Positions 1 through 8,673 of a DNA stretch of 64,000 nucleotides are shown piece after piece. The notes beneath the pieces are model-generated. The model was not told the origin of the DNA and made no database searches. It was given only the letters and a program-made list of their open reading frames with translations. The stretch lies in the NCBI RefSeq assembly GCF_016924645.1, contig NZ_JAFFJV010000020.1, forward strand, positions 62,001-126,000, read 5' to 3'. The position numbers were made by a program, and so were the translations under genes. How positions within the stretch are numbered: position 1 is the first letter of the stretch; the number at the start of each line of letters is the position of its first letter. Source of the DNA: Rufibacter psychrotolerans. Lineage in GTDB: Bacteria > Bacteroidota > Bacteroidia > Cytophagales > Hymenobacteraceae.

Positions 1-3000
1 TGGAAAAAACCTGGAAGCCCGGTCAACTGAAACTGCAGCCCGAGGCGGTACTGGGCGTCTTCCCGCAGGCCGGCTCCTACCAGCTCACCGACTACGACGA
101 TCTGCTGGAGAACCCGCCCGCCGAGTCACTGGAAGAATTGCTCCTGCCACAAACCGAGGTGAACTCCACCCAAGCCCAACTGGAGCAGCAGCTGTTCACC
201 GCCTTTGACGCCGATTCCTCGCAGGAGGCGGCCCTGCGGCAGGTGAAGGCGGGCCAAAGCGTGGTGGTGCAGGGGCCGCCGGGCACCGGCAAATCGCAGC
301 TCATCTGCAACCTGGTGTCTGACTACCTGGCGCGGGGCAAGAGCGTGCTGGTGGTCTGCCAGAAGCGGGCCGCGCTGGACGTGGTGTACCAACGCCTTTC
401 CACCACCGGCCTGGACCAGTTCAGCGCCCTGGTGCACGACCTTAACCTGGACCGCCCCGCGGTGTTCAGCAAAATCAGGCAGCAGATTGAGCAGGTAGAG
501 GAGTACAAGCGGCAGAACGTGGCCCTGGGCAACATCCAGGCCGAGCGGCAGTTCCTGGAAACCAGCCGGCGCATCAACCAGATCTCGGAGCGGCTGAATG
601 GTCTGAAGGAGGCCCTGTTTGATGCTTCCCTTTGCGGCTGGTCGCCCAAGGAGCTGTATCTGCGCAGCAACCCGCGCGCGCCGCACCTGCCCGCCGAGGG
701 CATTTACCAGCAGTTCACCGCCCAGACCTGGCCCGAGTGGCGGCCGCGCCTGTTGCATTACCTGCAAGACGCGGGCCTGCTGCTGCACCCAGATTTCCCG
801 TGGAACGAGCGCCGCTCCTTCCATCTCCACACCTGGGCCGAGCGCCAGAAACTAGCCCAGCTGCTGGCCTTTGTTCCGGGCTCGGTGACCGCCATGGCCG
901 AACAGGTGAAGGAACTGATGCCCCCGCAGGCCGAGCCGTGGGATGCCCTGCAAGCCCTGCTGCAGGAGCTGCCCACTTTACAAGTAATCCAGACCACCTT
1001 GCAGGACAAGGCGGTTTCAAGGCTGTTTTTCGGGAATCTGGCCCAAAACAAAGACCAGCAGCCCCGCGAGGCCCTGCTCGCCCAACTGCAGGAAGAAACA
1101 GCGGCGGCGCCCATCAAACTCACGCCCGAGGAGGCAGCTGAGGTAACTCAGTTACTAGCGGCGCACGACCAGGCGCAAAGCGGCTTCTTCAGCAAGATAG
1201 GCTGGGGCTTTTCCTCGGCTAAAAAGCGGTTGTCGGCGTTCGCCCAGGGCAAGGGAATCGCCCAACCAGACGCGGCCGTGGAGCCTTTACGCGCGGCCCT
1301 GAAGCAGCTTGAGCCGCTGCAGGCCCAGTGGAAAAGCCTGCGCGAACTGGAGCCCACCCTGGAAATTCCGCACAACATTTTCAGCCAGGAGGCCGCGCGG
1401 GAGCTGGGCTACCTGCGGCAGGCCTGGGAGCTGCGCCAGACGGTGCAGAGGCTGCTGGCCTATGACGTGCTGCCCGATGGGCTGCTGCAGGTGGCCCCGG
1501 CGCGTTTCTCGGCTGTTTTCCAGGAAACGCTGCCAAAACTCCAGGCTCTGCAGGAGCAGCGGCAGGTTTGGCTCCAGTGGTTTACGCCTTCGCAGCTGGA
1601 AGCAATGATCACCAGCCCTGGGGCTGCCCAGCAAATGACCCAGAGCCTCCACGAGCACTTTGACCGCATGGTGGCCTTTGATGCGCTGGTGCAGACCTTG
1701 TCGCCGGAGTTGCGGGCCTGGCTGGAAGAGGTGCGCTTGGCGGTGCCCCAGAGCGTAGAGGCGCAGCTAGGGGCCATGGAGAACAGCGTTCTTTTAGCGT
1801 GGCTGCAACAGCTGGAAGGCCGAAGCCCCGTGCTCACCATCGTGAGTACCGGCGAACTGGAGCGCTTGGAGACCGAGCTGCAGGAAAAAATCAGGCAGAA
1901 AGCCGATTTGAGCCGCCAGATCATCCTGCTCAACCTGCGCGAGCAGACCTACCAGAACATGGAGTACAACCGGCTGGGCAACCCCGTCACGTACCGCCGC
2001 CTGCTCACGCAGGTGAGCAAAAAACGCATGCTGTATCCGCTGCGCAAACTCAACGCCGAGTTCGGCGACGAGATCCGGCAATTGTTGCCCTGCTGGCTGG
2101 CTTCGCCCGAGACCGTGTCGGCCTTGTTTCCGTTGGAGCGGATCTTTGATTTGGTCATCTTTGACGAGGCCTCGCAGTGCTTCGCCGAGGTGGGCGTGCC
2201 GGCCATGGTGCGCGCCAAGCAAGCCGTGATTGCCGGTGATGAGCAGCAGCTGGGCCCTTCAGACCTGTACCGCGTGCGGTTCGGGACGGACGAGGAGGAA
2301 ACCGAGGAACTGCTGGTGGAGTCTTTGCTGCAGCTGAGTGCGCTGCACCTGCCGCAGACCCTGCTCTCTGAGCATTACCGCAGCCAGTACCCCGAGCTGA
2401 TTCAGTTCTCCAACCAGAACTTCTACCGCGAGAAACTACAGCTCATTCCCCGGTTGGAGGCCATGAACGCGGCCGAACCGGCCCTGCAGTACCTCAAGGT
2501 AGACGGCGTGTGGGACAACCAGACCAACCGGGTAGAGGCCGAGCGCGTGCGCGACCTGGTGTTTGAGCTCCTGGGGCAGGGCCAGACCAACATTGGCGTG
2601 ATCACCTTCAACTTTCCGCAGCAGCAACTGGTGCAGGACCTGCTGGAAGAACAGGCCCAGGTGCAGAACGTGCCCCTGCCCCAGGAACTCATCGTGAAGA
2701 ACATTGAGAACATCCAGGGCGATGAGCGGCAGTACATCATCTTCTCCATCGGGTACGCGCCAGACGCCAGCGGCGTGGTGCGCGCCATGTTCGGCAGCCT
2801 GAACGCGGCCAAGGGCGAAAACCGCCTGAACGTGGCCATCACGCGGGCCATTAAGCGGGTGTACGTGGTCACCAGCCTGTGGCCCGAGCAGTTCCCCGTG
2901 GAGCAGGTGAAGCACCCCGGCCCCCGGCTGCTGCGCGACTACCTGGCGTTTGCGCGGGAAGTGAGCGAGCGCGGGTTCACGCCCAAGCCCCAGGCGCCCG

Positions 3001-3305
3001 CGCAGGTGCCGTCTGCCTTGCTGCTGTACCCACGGCTGCTGGAGACGTTCGCGCAGAATAGTACAAATCTGAAAATTGCGTTGGAACTTCCCTTCGCCGA
3101 CCTCACTTTGCGCAACGGCAACCGCTACCAGGCCGTAGTGTTAACCGACGACGATCTGTACTTCCGTCGCCCGTCTGCCAAGGCATCGCACGCCGATGTG
3201 CCCCTGCGCCTGCAGGCCCGGGGCTGGAAATTTGGGGCGGTGTACAGTCGGCAGTTCTGGAGCCAGCCCCAGCAAGTCTGGCAGAGACTAACCGAACTGA
3301 CCTAA
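1..3305 (+). CDS. Superfamily 1 (UPF1-like) DNA/RNA helicase, 5' end outside window
   Basis: The reading frame is open from base 3, so the gene starts before the window; the first possible internal start (TTG at 138) is not the real one. About 1100 residues are visible. Walker A (GPPGTGKS) is at bases 273-296 and Walker B (DLVIFDEAS) near 2148-2174, about 600 residues later. This large insertion between motifs I and II is typical of the long AAA_11/AAA_12 helicases. The C-terminal helicase lobe has a clear motif VI (AITRAIKRVYVV, near 2840). The last ~100 residues, with GWKFGAVYSRQFWSQP, resemble the Vsr/MTES-type endonuclease-like domain that closes many such proteins, but I cannot identify catalytic acids, so nuclease activity is doubtful. 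The role is probably nucleic-acid unwinding; the exact process is unknown. No defence genes are adjacent. The next gene starts 4 nt after the stop. Confidence 0.85.
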   Translation, partial: EKTWKPGQLKLQPEAVLGVFPQAGSYQLTDYDDLLENPPAESLEELLLPQTEVNSTQAQLEQQLFTAFDADSSQEAALRQVKAGQSVVVQGPPGTGKSQLICNLVSDYLARGKSVLVVCQKRAALDVVYQRLSTTGLDQFSALVHDLNLDRPAVFSKIRQQIEQVEEYKRQNVALGNIQAERQFLETSRRINQISERLNGLKEALFDASLCGWSPKELYLRSNPRAPHLPAEGIYQQFTAQTWPEWRPRLLHYLQDAGLLLHPDFPWNERRSFHLHTWAERQKLAQLLAFVPGSVTAMAEQVKELMPPQAEPWDALQALLQELPTLQVIQTTLQDKAVSRLFFGNLAQNKDQQPREALLAQLQEETAAAPIKLTPEEAAEVTQLLAAHDQAQSGFFSKIGWGFSSAKKRLSAFAQGKGIAQPDAAVEPLRAALKQLEPLQAQWKSLRELEPTLEIPHNIFSQEAARELGYLRQAWELRQTVQRLLAYDVLPDGLLQVAPARFSAVFQETLPKLQALQEQRQVWLQWFTPSQLEAMITSPGAAQQMTQSLHEHFDRMVAFDALVQTLSPELRAWLEEVRLAVPQSVEAQLGAMENSVLLAWLQQLEGRSPVLTIVSTGELERLETELQEKIRQKADLSRQIILLNLREQTYQNMEYNRLGNPVTYRRLLTQVSKKRMLYPLRKLNAEFGDEIRQLLPCWLASPETVSALFPLERIFDLVIFDEASQCFAEVGVPAMVRAKQAVIAGDEQQLGPSDLYRVRFGTDEEETEELLVESLLQLSALHLPQTLLSEHYRSQYPELIQFSNQNFYREKLQLIPRLEAMNAAEPALQYLKVDGVWDNQTNRVEAERVRDLVFELLGQGQTNIGVITFNFPQQQLVQDLLEEQAQVQNVPLPQELIVKNIENIQGDERQYIIFSIGYAPDASGVVRAMFGSLNAAKGENRLNVAITRAIKRVYVVTSLWPEQFPVEQVKHPGPRLLRDYLAFAREVSERGFTPKPQAPAQVPSALLLYPRLLETFAQNSTNLKIALELPFADLTLRNGNRYQAVVLTDDDLYFRRPSAKASHADVPLRLQARGWKFGAVYSRQFWSQPQQVWQRLTELT

Positions 3306-3309
3306 CACT

Positions 3310-4236
3310 ATGAAAAGCAAATTACTGGAGCTCTCCGTGGGCTTTTGCCTGCTGTTGGCGGTGGCCTGTGACACCGGCTCGGCCAAAGCCGAGGAGGGCA
3401 CCGCCGAAACCAAATCTGAGAAAGAGGGCAAGAAGAAGAAAGACAAGAACCCGGCCACCGAGGGCTTTACCGTGAACAACAACTATGACCTGCAGGAGGT
3501 GAGCAAAATGGGCAAGAAAACGGTGCCCGAGAGCTCGGGCCTGGAAACCTCCAGTGATGGTAACTTCTGGACCCACCCCGACGCGGGCAACGACGCGGTT
3601 TTGTACAAGATTAACCAGTCTGGCGAGCTGCTGGAAACCATGCAGGTGCAGGGCGCCAAAAACAACGACTGGGAAGATGTGGCCCGCGGCGAGGACGGCT
3701 TCCTCTACATTGGGGACATGGGCAACAACGAGAACACCCGCCAGGACCTGCAGATTCTGAAGGTAGACGAGAAAGCCAAAAAGGTGGTGGCCACCATTCC
3801 GTTCAAGTACGCAGACCAGACCCAGTTTCCGCCATCAAAGCAAGACCAAAACTATGACGTGGAAGGCTTCCTGATGCAGGGCAACAACTTTTACCTGTTC
3901 ACCAAGAACCGCGGCAAAGGCGATTGGGTAAAACTCTACAAGGTGGCCAACCAGCCGGGCCAGCCGCAAACCGTGCAGCCCCTGGACAGCGTGCAGATTT
4001 CCACCAAAATCACCGCCGCCGATATCTCGCCCAACGGCCGCCACATCGCCCTGTTGGGCGAAGGCTGGGTTTACCTGCTGGAAGCCGACAGCCCAGACGC
4101 GGCTTTCAAAGGCAAGAAAGAACAGATTCCGCTGGGCAAAGCCGGTCAGGCCGAAGGACTGGTCTTCGTGAACGACACCGACATGATGATCTCCAACGAG
4201 AAAGGCACCCTGTTCATGCTGAGCTTGAAGAAGTAA
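3310..4236 (+). CDS. Lipoprotein, probable beta-propeller-like
   Basis: 308 residues. The N-terminus is a lipoprotein signal peptide with lipobox LAVAC (Cys about residue 20), so the mature protein should be lipid-anchored. A Lys/Glu-rich linker (about residues 27-48) follows. The remainder contains short repeating blocks such as ESSGLETSSDGNFWTHPDAGN, DWEDVARGEDGFLYIGDMGNN and DVEGFLMQGNNFYLFTKN, the pattern of a blade-based propeller (SMP-30/YncE-like), which is a fold inference. The gene starts 4 nt after the helicase stop, so the two may be co-transcribed, although a functional link is not obvious. No catalytic motif was recognised and the function is unknown. Confidence 0.8.
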   Translation: MKSKLLELSVGFCLLLAVACDTGSAKAEEGTAETKSEKEGKKKKDKNPATEGFTVNNNYDLQEVSKMGKKTVPESSGLETSSDGNFWTHPDAGNDAVLYKINQSGELLETMQVQGAKNNDWEDVARGEDGFLYIGDMGNNENTRQDLQILKVDEKAKKVVATIPFKYADQTQFPPSKQDQNYDVEGFLMQGNNFYLFTKNRGKGDWVKLYKVANQPGQPQTVQPLDSVQISTKITAADISPNGRHIALLGEGWVYLLEADSPDAAFKGKKEQIPLGKAGQAEGLVFVNDTDMMISNEKGTLFMLSLKK

Positions 4237-4329
4237 GAAGTTTGAAGAGATAACCGTAATTGACGTTCACCTGTTTTTCCACAAACGGGCATCTCCATCT
4301 CACATTAAAGTCAAAGCAAAAAAATGCTG

Positions 4330-4397
4330 GCGCGAGTCTTAGACTCGTGCCTACGGATGGCGGGTAGTCTCCAGACTACCCTCGCTGCCCCGCAGCG
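4330..4397 (+). repeat. Three-hairpin dispersed element, copy 1
   Basis: Three consecutive hairpins. The first has arms 4330-4339 and 4341-4350 (CGAGTCT/AGACTCG core). The second has arms 4362-4370 and 4373-4381 (GGGTAGTCT-CC-AGACTACCC, perfect). The third has arms 4383-4388 and 4392-4397 (CGCTGC-CCC-GCAGCG). A second copy lies in inverted orientation at 32298-32363. Two stem pairs differ between the copies in a compensating way, so pairing is conserved while sequence changes. Confidence 0.8.
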
Positions 4398-4616
4398 AAA
4401 GGACGTTTCCGGGGGCATAACCTTTTGTTTTGAGAAGGATAGCAGAAAGCCTGCACCGCCACAAAAACTGTTCGCATCACCTTTAGGCACAAGTCACGAA
4501 ACGCGGTCATGCGGGTTACACAGATGCCTGTTTCAGGGCTGTTTATCCAGATTCAGGCATAAAACGCAGGCAAGCCTCTTGGCCTTGGTAAACTGAAAAT
4601 AGACCTTCCTCGCTTT

Positions 4617-4648
4617 GGGCTTCTTTTCCTGAAACCATCCTGAAAACG
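4617..4648 (+). repeat. Short intergenic palindrome copy
   Basis: GGGCTTCTTTTCCTGAAA followed by CATCCTGAAAACG. This is a degenerate member of the window-wide palindrome family, located 77 nt upstream of the next gene. Confidence 0.5.
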
Positions 4649-4724
4649 CGCCCGCGGTTTTTTCGTTTTAGGGATACAGGCAGGCGGCGGGGAACACACA
4701 AACCATCCATTACAACGAAAGCGC

Positions 4725-5594
4725 ATGAGTGATACAATCTTAGTAACGGGCGCCACCGGCACGGTAGGTTCGGCCACGGTGAAAGCCCTGTCGGCGGTGG
4801 GGGCCAGGGTGAGGGCCGGAGTGCGGTCTACCATCAAAGGAGAAAACCTGAAACGCCTGCCCGGGGTAGAGGTGGTGGAGCTGGACTTTGCCCGCCCCGA
4901 AACCCTGGCCGTGGCGTTTACCGGGGTGAGCACCGCCCTGCTCATCACGCCGTTTGCCGCCGACCAGGTGGAAATGGCCCGGAAACTGGTAGATGCTGCC
5001 CAGGCGGCCGGTTTGCGCCACGTGGTGCGCCTGTCGGCGAGCGGGGCCGAGGTGGAGCCCGGCATCCAGCTGGGCCAATGGCACCGCATGGCCGAAGAGT
5101 ACCTGAAAGCCACCGAGCTCAACTACACCATTCTGCGGCCGGGTACTTTCATGCAGAACTTCGTGCACCAGCACGCCCCCAGCATTGTGCAGGAAAACAG
5201 CTTCTACCTGCCTATGGGCAACGGCCGCGTCGCCTACATTGACGTCCGCGACATTGGCGATGTGGCTGCCGAGATCCTGCAGCGCCCCGAGGGGCACGAC
5301 GCCAAAGCCTATACGCTCACCGGGCCGCAGGCGCTGTCGGGTTACGAGGTGGCGCAGGTGCTGTCTACTGCCACCGGCCGCACTATTTCCTACATTGACG
5401 TGCCTGAGGAAGCCGCCCGCGCCTCTATGCAGCAAGGCGGCCTGCCCGACTGGATGACCGAAAGCCTCCTGGAGCTCAACGCCATCTCGCGCACGGGCTA
5501 TGCCTCTGGGGTCACCAGTGACGTGCAGCAGATCATCGGGCGGGCGCCGTACTCGTTCCAGGATTTCGCGCTGGCCTACAAAGAGTGTTTCTGA
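4725..5594 (+). CDS. NmrA-family NAD(P)-binding oxidoreductase
   Basis: 289 residues. The N-terminus shows a Rossmann dinucleotide-binding motif, ILVTGATGTVGSATVKAL (GxxGxxG, residues 8-14). It is followed by the NmrA/QorB-like signature VELDFARPETLAVAFTGVSTALLITPF and the conserved ILRPGTFMQNF segment. Members of this atypical SDR group bind NAD(P)H and act either as quinone/NAD(P)H oxidoreductases or as redox sensors; which applies here cannot be told from sequence. The gene stands alone, with about 490 nt upstream and 360 nt downstream. The ATG start is followed directly by the hydrophobic first beta strand, so the start is convincing. Confidence 0.88.
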   Translation: MSDTILVTGATGTVGSATVKALSAVGARVRAGVRSTIKGENLKRLPGVEVVELDFARPETLAVAFTGVSTALLITPFAADQVEMARKLVDAAQAAGLRHVVRLSASGAEVEPGIQLGQWHRMAEEYLKATELNYTILRPGTFMQNFVHQHAPSIVQENSFYLPMGNGRVAYIDVRDIGDVAAEILQRPEGHDAKAYTLTGPQALSGYEVAQVLSTATGRTISYIDVPEEAARASMQQGGLPDWMTESLLELNAISRTGYASGVTSDVQQIIGRAPYSFQDFALAYKECF

Positions 5595-5957
5595 GTTAGA
5601 TTCCGGAAAAAAGCCCCTAAACAGAAGTTCCGTGGGCAGAATCCTTCAGGAATCCGTGCTGTTTTCCCAGAAAAAGGCCAAAACCGGCCCCCGCATTGGC
5701 AGAACTTTGGCGCAGGCGAAAGCAGTAGCGGGTTTGCCGTTCTATGGGTGTTTTAAGCCCGATTTCACGAAAGTAGCCCCAAAATAGCGGCATAAATCGG
5801 CCCTACGCTCACCATTTTGCACCGGGCACAGCTTCAAGCGTCGACCAAAGCGCCGGAGACCCGCAACTATTCTGTTCTTAATTGGCTTGTGGAGAAACAA
5901 AAAGCCCCGTTGGTTACAACGGGGCTTTTGCGTTAGAAAGGAAAGCTATCTGATGGG
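5595..5957. other. Intergenic region with three short palindrome copies
   Basis: 363 nt between convergent genes. Copies of the short palindrome family lie at 5599-5622 (immediately after the stop), 5661-5686 and 5749-5785. The last is long, with GTTTTAAGCC on the left and GTAGCCCCAAAATAG on the right. A bidirectional terminator closes the region at 5900-5929. Confidence 0.6.
5900..5929. terminator. Bidirectional intrinsic terminator
   Basis: A perfect 12-bp stem (AAAAGCCCCGTT / AACGGGGCTTTT) with loop GGTTAC. T-runs occur on both sides. It sits 29 nt beyond the stop of the minus-strand low-complexity gene and also faces the convergent oxidoreductase. Confidence 0.85.
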
Positions 5958-8228
5958 TTAGTCACGGTCATCTCTGGAAGAGGAACCGCCGCGCGATGAA
6001 CGCCCGCCCCGGTTGCTGCCGCCAGAGAAGTCATCTTCGCTGTAGTCGCCGGAGCGGCCATACTGCGAACGGTTCTCGTAGCCAGATCCGCCTCCGCCGT
6101 AGCTGGACTGTCCGCCCTGGCTGCCGTAGCCGCCGCGCGAGCCCATGTCGTTGGATGAGGAGCCATAGCCGCTGGAAGAACCGTGGCTGCTTCCGCCCTG
6201 ACCGTAGCCACCCATGCCGTAATCACGGCTCTGGTCGCCGTAGCCGCCGCCGGTAGAAGCGCCGCCTTGTCCGCGGTTACTGCCGCCAGTGCCGGAAGAC
6301 TGGTAGCCGCCACGGGAGCCCATGTCATTGCCCATGTTGCCGTAATTAGAGCCACCAAAGTTGCCTCCGCCGTAACCACCGTAGTTACCGCCCTGTGAGC
6401 CTGAGCCCGAGCCGTAGGAAGATCCGCCGTAGTTACCACCCTGCGAGCCTGAGCCGCCTTGCGAAGAGCGGGAGCCAAAGTCGCCGCCTTGGGCGTTGTG
6501 GGTGCTGTAGCCGCCGTGGCCACCGCCCGATTGTCTGCCACCACCGCTCATAGAGCCGTAGCCGCTGCTGTCACCGCCCTGGTACCCGCCGCGCGAGCTG
6601 CCTTGCCACTCCTGGTTGCCCCCTTGTGAGGAACCATAGCCGCCGCGGGAGCCCATGCCCGATGAACCCATGGAGCCGGAGCCTCCGCCGTATCCACCGC
6701 GGGAGCCCATGTCAGAGCCGTAGCCGCCACGGGAACCCATGTCATGGGAACCGTAGTTGCTGCCACCCCGGCCAGAGTCACTGCCATACGGACCGCTGTA
6801 GCTGTTTCCGCCCTGGCTGTAGCCGCCGTCAAAATCTGAGTTGCCGTCATAGCCACCCCGTGACCCGCCGCGTGAACCATATTCTTCGCCGTAAGAGCCG
6901 CCTCTGGAACCCATGGCGCCGTAAGAGCTGCTGTTTTGGTTGCTGTAACCCTGGCTGTACCCGCCGTGGCTGCGGCCGTGGTCATTGCCGTGCATGCCGT
7001 ACCCGCTCTCAGTGCCGTAGCCCATCTGGTTGCCGTAGTAGCCAGAGCCACCGTAGTTAGAGTAGCCGCCGCGGTCAGACTCTGAGCGGCTGGAGTTTCC
7101 GGCGTAACCCCCTTGGGAACTCATGCCGTACGGGTTGCTGCCCATAGAACCAGAGCCGTAGCCGCCGCGCGAGCCCATGTCACCGGAACCGCCGTAGCCG
7201 CCCTGCGAGCCGCTGCCCATTGAGCCGTAGCCACCCTGGCCATAGTTAGAACCGCCCTGGTTGCCCATTGAGCCGTATCCGCCTTGGCCGTAGCTGGAGC
7301 CTCCCTGGTTGCCCATAGAACCGGAACCGTAGCCGCCCTGTCCGTAGCCTGAGCCACCTTGTGAGCCGTAGCCGCCTCTGGAGCCCATGTCATTGGAGCT
7401 GCCGTACATGCCGCTGCCGCGGTTGCTTTGGTCATCCTGGTTGCTGTAGTTGCCGCCCCCAAAGCTGCCGCTGTTGCCCATAGAGCCGCCATAGCCGCCC
7501 TGCGAACCACCGTAGCCCCCTTGAGAGCCGCCGTAGCCACCCTGTGAGCCGCCATAGTTGCCGCCACCGCCACCGCCGTAGTTGCCTCCGCTGTAGCTTT
7601 CGCCATGCTGGGTGCCGTAGCCGCCGCGCTCGCCATTGAAGTTGCCGCCGCCGCTCACGCCGCTCATGGAAGAGCTGCTTTGGTTGCCGGCGTCGCCGCC
7701 CTGTGAGCCGCCGTAGCCCATGCCGCTGCCCACAGAGGCGGAAGAGCCAGCGGTCATGTTGTTATCTGAGTCAGACCCCGAAGAGCTGCCTGATTTGCCC
7801 GAGCCCGACTTGCCACTACTTGCTTTTGACGTGGTGGACGAGCCGGATTTAGAGCTGGCCTTAGGCGTGCTGGACGTTGTGGAGGCCGAGGTTTTGCTGC
7901 TGCCGTTCTTTTTATCAGAAGTAGAGGAGGAGCTTTTCTTAGAAGAAGTAGACCCGCCGGAGCTTGTGCCTGAACTGGCGCCCGAGCCGGTTAACCCAGA
8001 GATGCCGGTGCTGCCTACCCCTGAGCTAAGAACAGAACCAGAGCCGCCCGATCCACCGGAAGAGGAGCCGCTGCTGCCTTGTGCCCCGGTAGACCCGGTG
8101 GTTGACCCTCCGGTAGAGCTTTGGCCCATGTTGTCAGAGGAAGAGGAAGAAGCAGTTGCCCCTGTGCTGCCAGCACCAGTAGAGGAGCCTTGGTTTTTGT
8201 CTTGCTGCTCTTTTTGATTGTCTTTCAT
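5958..8228 (-). CDS. Gly/Ser/Tyr/Gln-rich low-complexity protein with RGG boxes
   Basis: 756 residues from the ATG at 8228, which has a strong Shine-Dalgarno AAAGGAG about 8 nt upstream; the frame is open for 32 more codons but without such a site. No signal peptide, membrane helix or cysteine was seen. Residues 1 to about 170 are Ser/Gly/Thr/Lys-rich. The rest is built of degenerate repeats such as GGYGSQGG, SYGQGGYGSMGNQGG and MGSRGGYGS, with many SRGGY (RGG-box) units. The end is acidic/basic (DYSEDDFSGG...SSRDDRD). The composition recalls eukaryotic FUS/hnRNP-type disordered regions, in which Tyr-Gly and Arg-Gly-Gly units drive RNA binding and condensation; that parallel is inference only. 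A leader hairpin precedes the gene and a terminator follows it. No family was recognised. Alternatives are a desiccation or stress protein or a surface/matrix protein. Confidence 0.75.
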   Translation of the reverse strand: MKDNQKEQQDKNQGSSTGAGSTGATASSSSSDNMGQSSTGGSTTGSTGAQGSSGSSSGGSGGSGSVLSSGVGSTGISGLTGSGASSGTSSGGSTSSKKSSSSTSDKKNGSSKTSASTTSSTPKASSKSGSSTTSKASSGKSGSGKSGSSSGSDSDNNMTAGSSASVGSGMGYGGSQGGDAGNQSSSSMSGVSGGGNFNGERGGYGTQHGESYSGGNYGGGGGGNYGGSQGGYGGSQGGYGGSQGGYGGSMGNSGSFGGGNYSNQDDQSNRGSGMYGSSNDMGSRGGYGSQGGSGYGQGGYGSGSMGNQGGSSYGQGGYGSMGNQGGSNYGQGGYGSMGSGSQGGYGGSGDMGSRGGYGSGSMGSNPYGMSSQGGYAGNSSRSESDRGGYSNYGGSGYYGNQMGYGTESGYGMHGNDHGRSHGGYSQGYSNQNSSSYGAMGSRGGSYGEEYGSRGGSRGGYDGNSDFDGGYSQGGNSYSGPYGSDSGRGGSNYGSHDMGSRGGYGSDMGSRGGYGGGSGSMGSSGMGSRGGYGSSQGGNQEWQGSSRGGYQGGDSSGYGSMSGGGRQSGGGHGGYSTHNAQGGDFGSRSSQGGSGSQGGNYGGSSYGSGSGSQGGNYGGYGGGNFGGSNYGNMGNDMGSRGGYQSSGTGGSNRGQGGASTGGGYGDQSRDYGMGGYGQGGSSHGSSSGYGSSSNDMGSRGGYGSQGGQSSYGGGGSGYENRSQYGRSGDYSEDDFSGGSNRGGRSSRGGSSSRDDRD

Positions 8229-8282
8229 GGTTAAATCTCCTTTGTTAATGGTTTTGGAATGGTTAGTTGGATACGCTGATGC

Positions 8283-8326
8283 ACTTGCCCGGAAGCCGGA
8301 ATTAGTTTTCCCGCTTCCGGGCAAGT
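8283..8326 (-). promoter_or_regulatory. Hairpin in the 5' leader of the low-complexity gene
   Basis: A perfect 14-bp stem: ACTTGCCCGGAAGC at 8283-8296 and GCTTCCGGGCAAGT at 8313-8326, with a 16-nt loop. It ends about 54 nt upstream of the start codon, and no T-run follows on the coding strand, so it is not an obvious terminator. It may stabilise or regulate the mRNA. Confidence 0.5.
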
Positions 8327-8569
8327 ATTAATACTATACGAACGGGTGTTCGCATGGTTAGCGCCTTCTATTACCATTTTGTAAATAATAGAAGATAAAC
8401 TTGGAGATTTGTTGAAAGAAGCCGGGCCTGAAGCCAAACCTTTTTGCCAAAATGATTTTTCAAGAATCTGGAGTGGGTGTACTCTCACCCAGGCCAGCAG
8501 CCAGCGGGAGGGCACCCAGACAATCCCAGACCCGTTGGGGTGCTTACGCCCGGTCAGCGGCTGGCATGG

Positions 8570-8605
8570 GTTTTCTGGGCCTTTTCCAGGAAAAAGGCCT
8601 AAAAC
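8570..8605 (+). repeat. Short intergenic palindrome copy
   Basis: GTTTTCTGGGCCTTTTCCAG followed by GAAAAAGGCCTAAAAC. This is a near-complete copy with both GGCC arms and the AAAAC flank, about 70 nt beyond the stop of the minus-strand phosphatase gene. Confidence 0.7.
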
Positions 8606-8673
8606 GGTTTGTGATGGTAGACCTGATTAAAACCCTTCATCGGTCCGGTCTGTGCCACGGCGCAAGGGAGGGG

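Larger units (their letters stand above)
4237..4724. other. Intergenic region with a three-hairpin repeat and short palindromes
   Basis: 488 nt. It holds a three-hairpin dispersed element at 4330-4397, a weak copy of the short intergenic palindrome at about 4523-4565 and a better one at 4617-4648. A 90-codon open frame on the + strand here runs through the hairpin element and looks spurious. I see no convincing promoter for the following gene. Confidence 0.6.
8229..8673. other. Intergenic region: leader of the low-complexity gene and a palindrome copy
   Basis: 445 nt. It contains a 14-bp leader hairpin (8283-8326) and an AT-rich stretch (8330-8410) that probably holds the promoter of the minus-strand gene. 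No clean TTTG/TAnnTTTG pair was found there. A good copy of the short palindrome lies at 8570-8605. Confidence 0.5.

Noticed and set aside
4324-4596. A 90-codon open frame on the + strand.
   Set aside because: It runs through the three-hairpin element and a palindrome copy and resembles no protein.
6300-7700. Regularly spaced similar DNA units that could suggest a CRISPR or other tandem array.
   Set aside because: They are degenerate coding repeats (GGY/SRGG) in an intact reading frame, with no constant spacer length.
7720-8217. A 165-codon Glu/Pro-rich open frame antisense to the low-complexity gene, and several long frames in other registers over 5933-7636.
   Set aside because: They arise from the repetitive Gly/Ser codons of the minus-strand gene; they have no ribosome site and no plausible protein composition.
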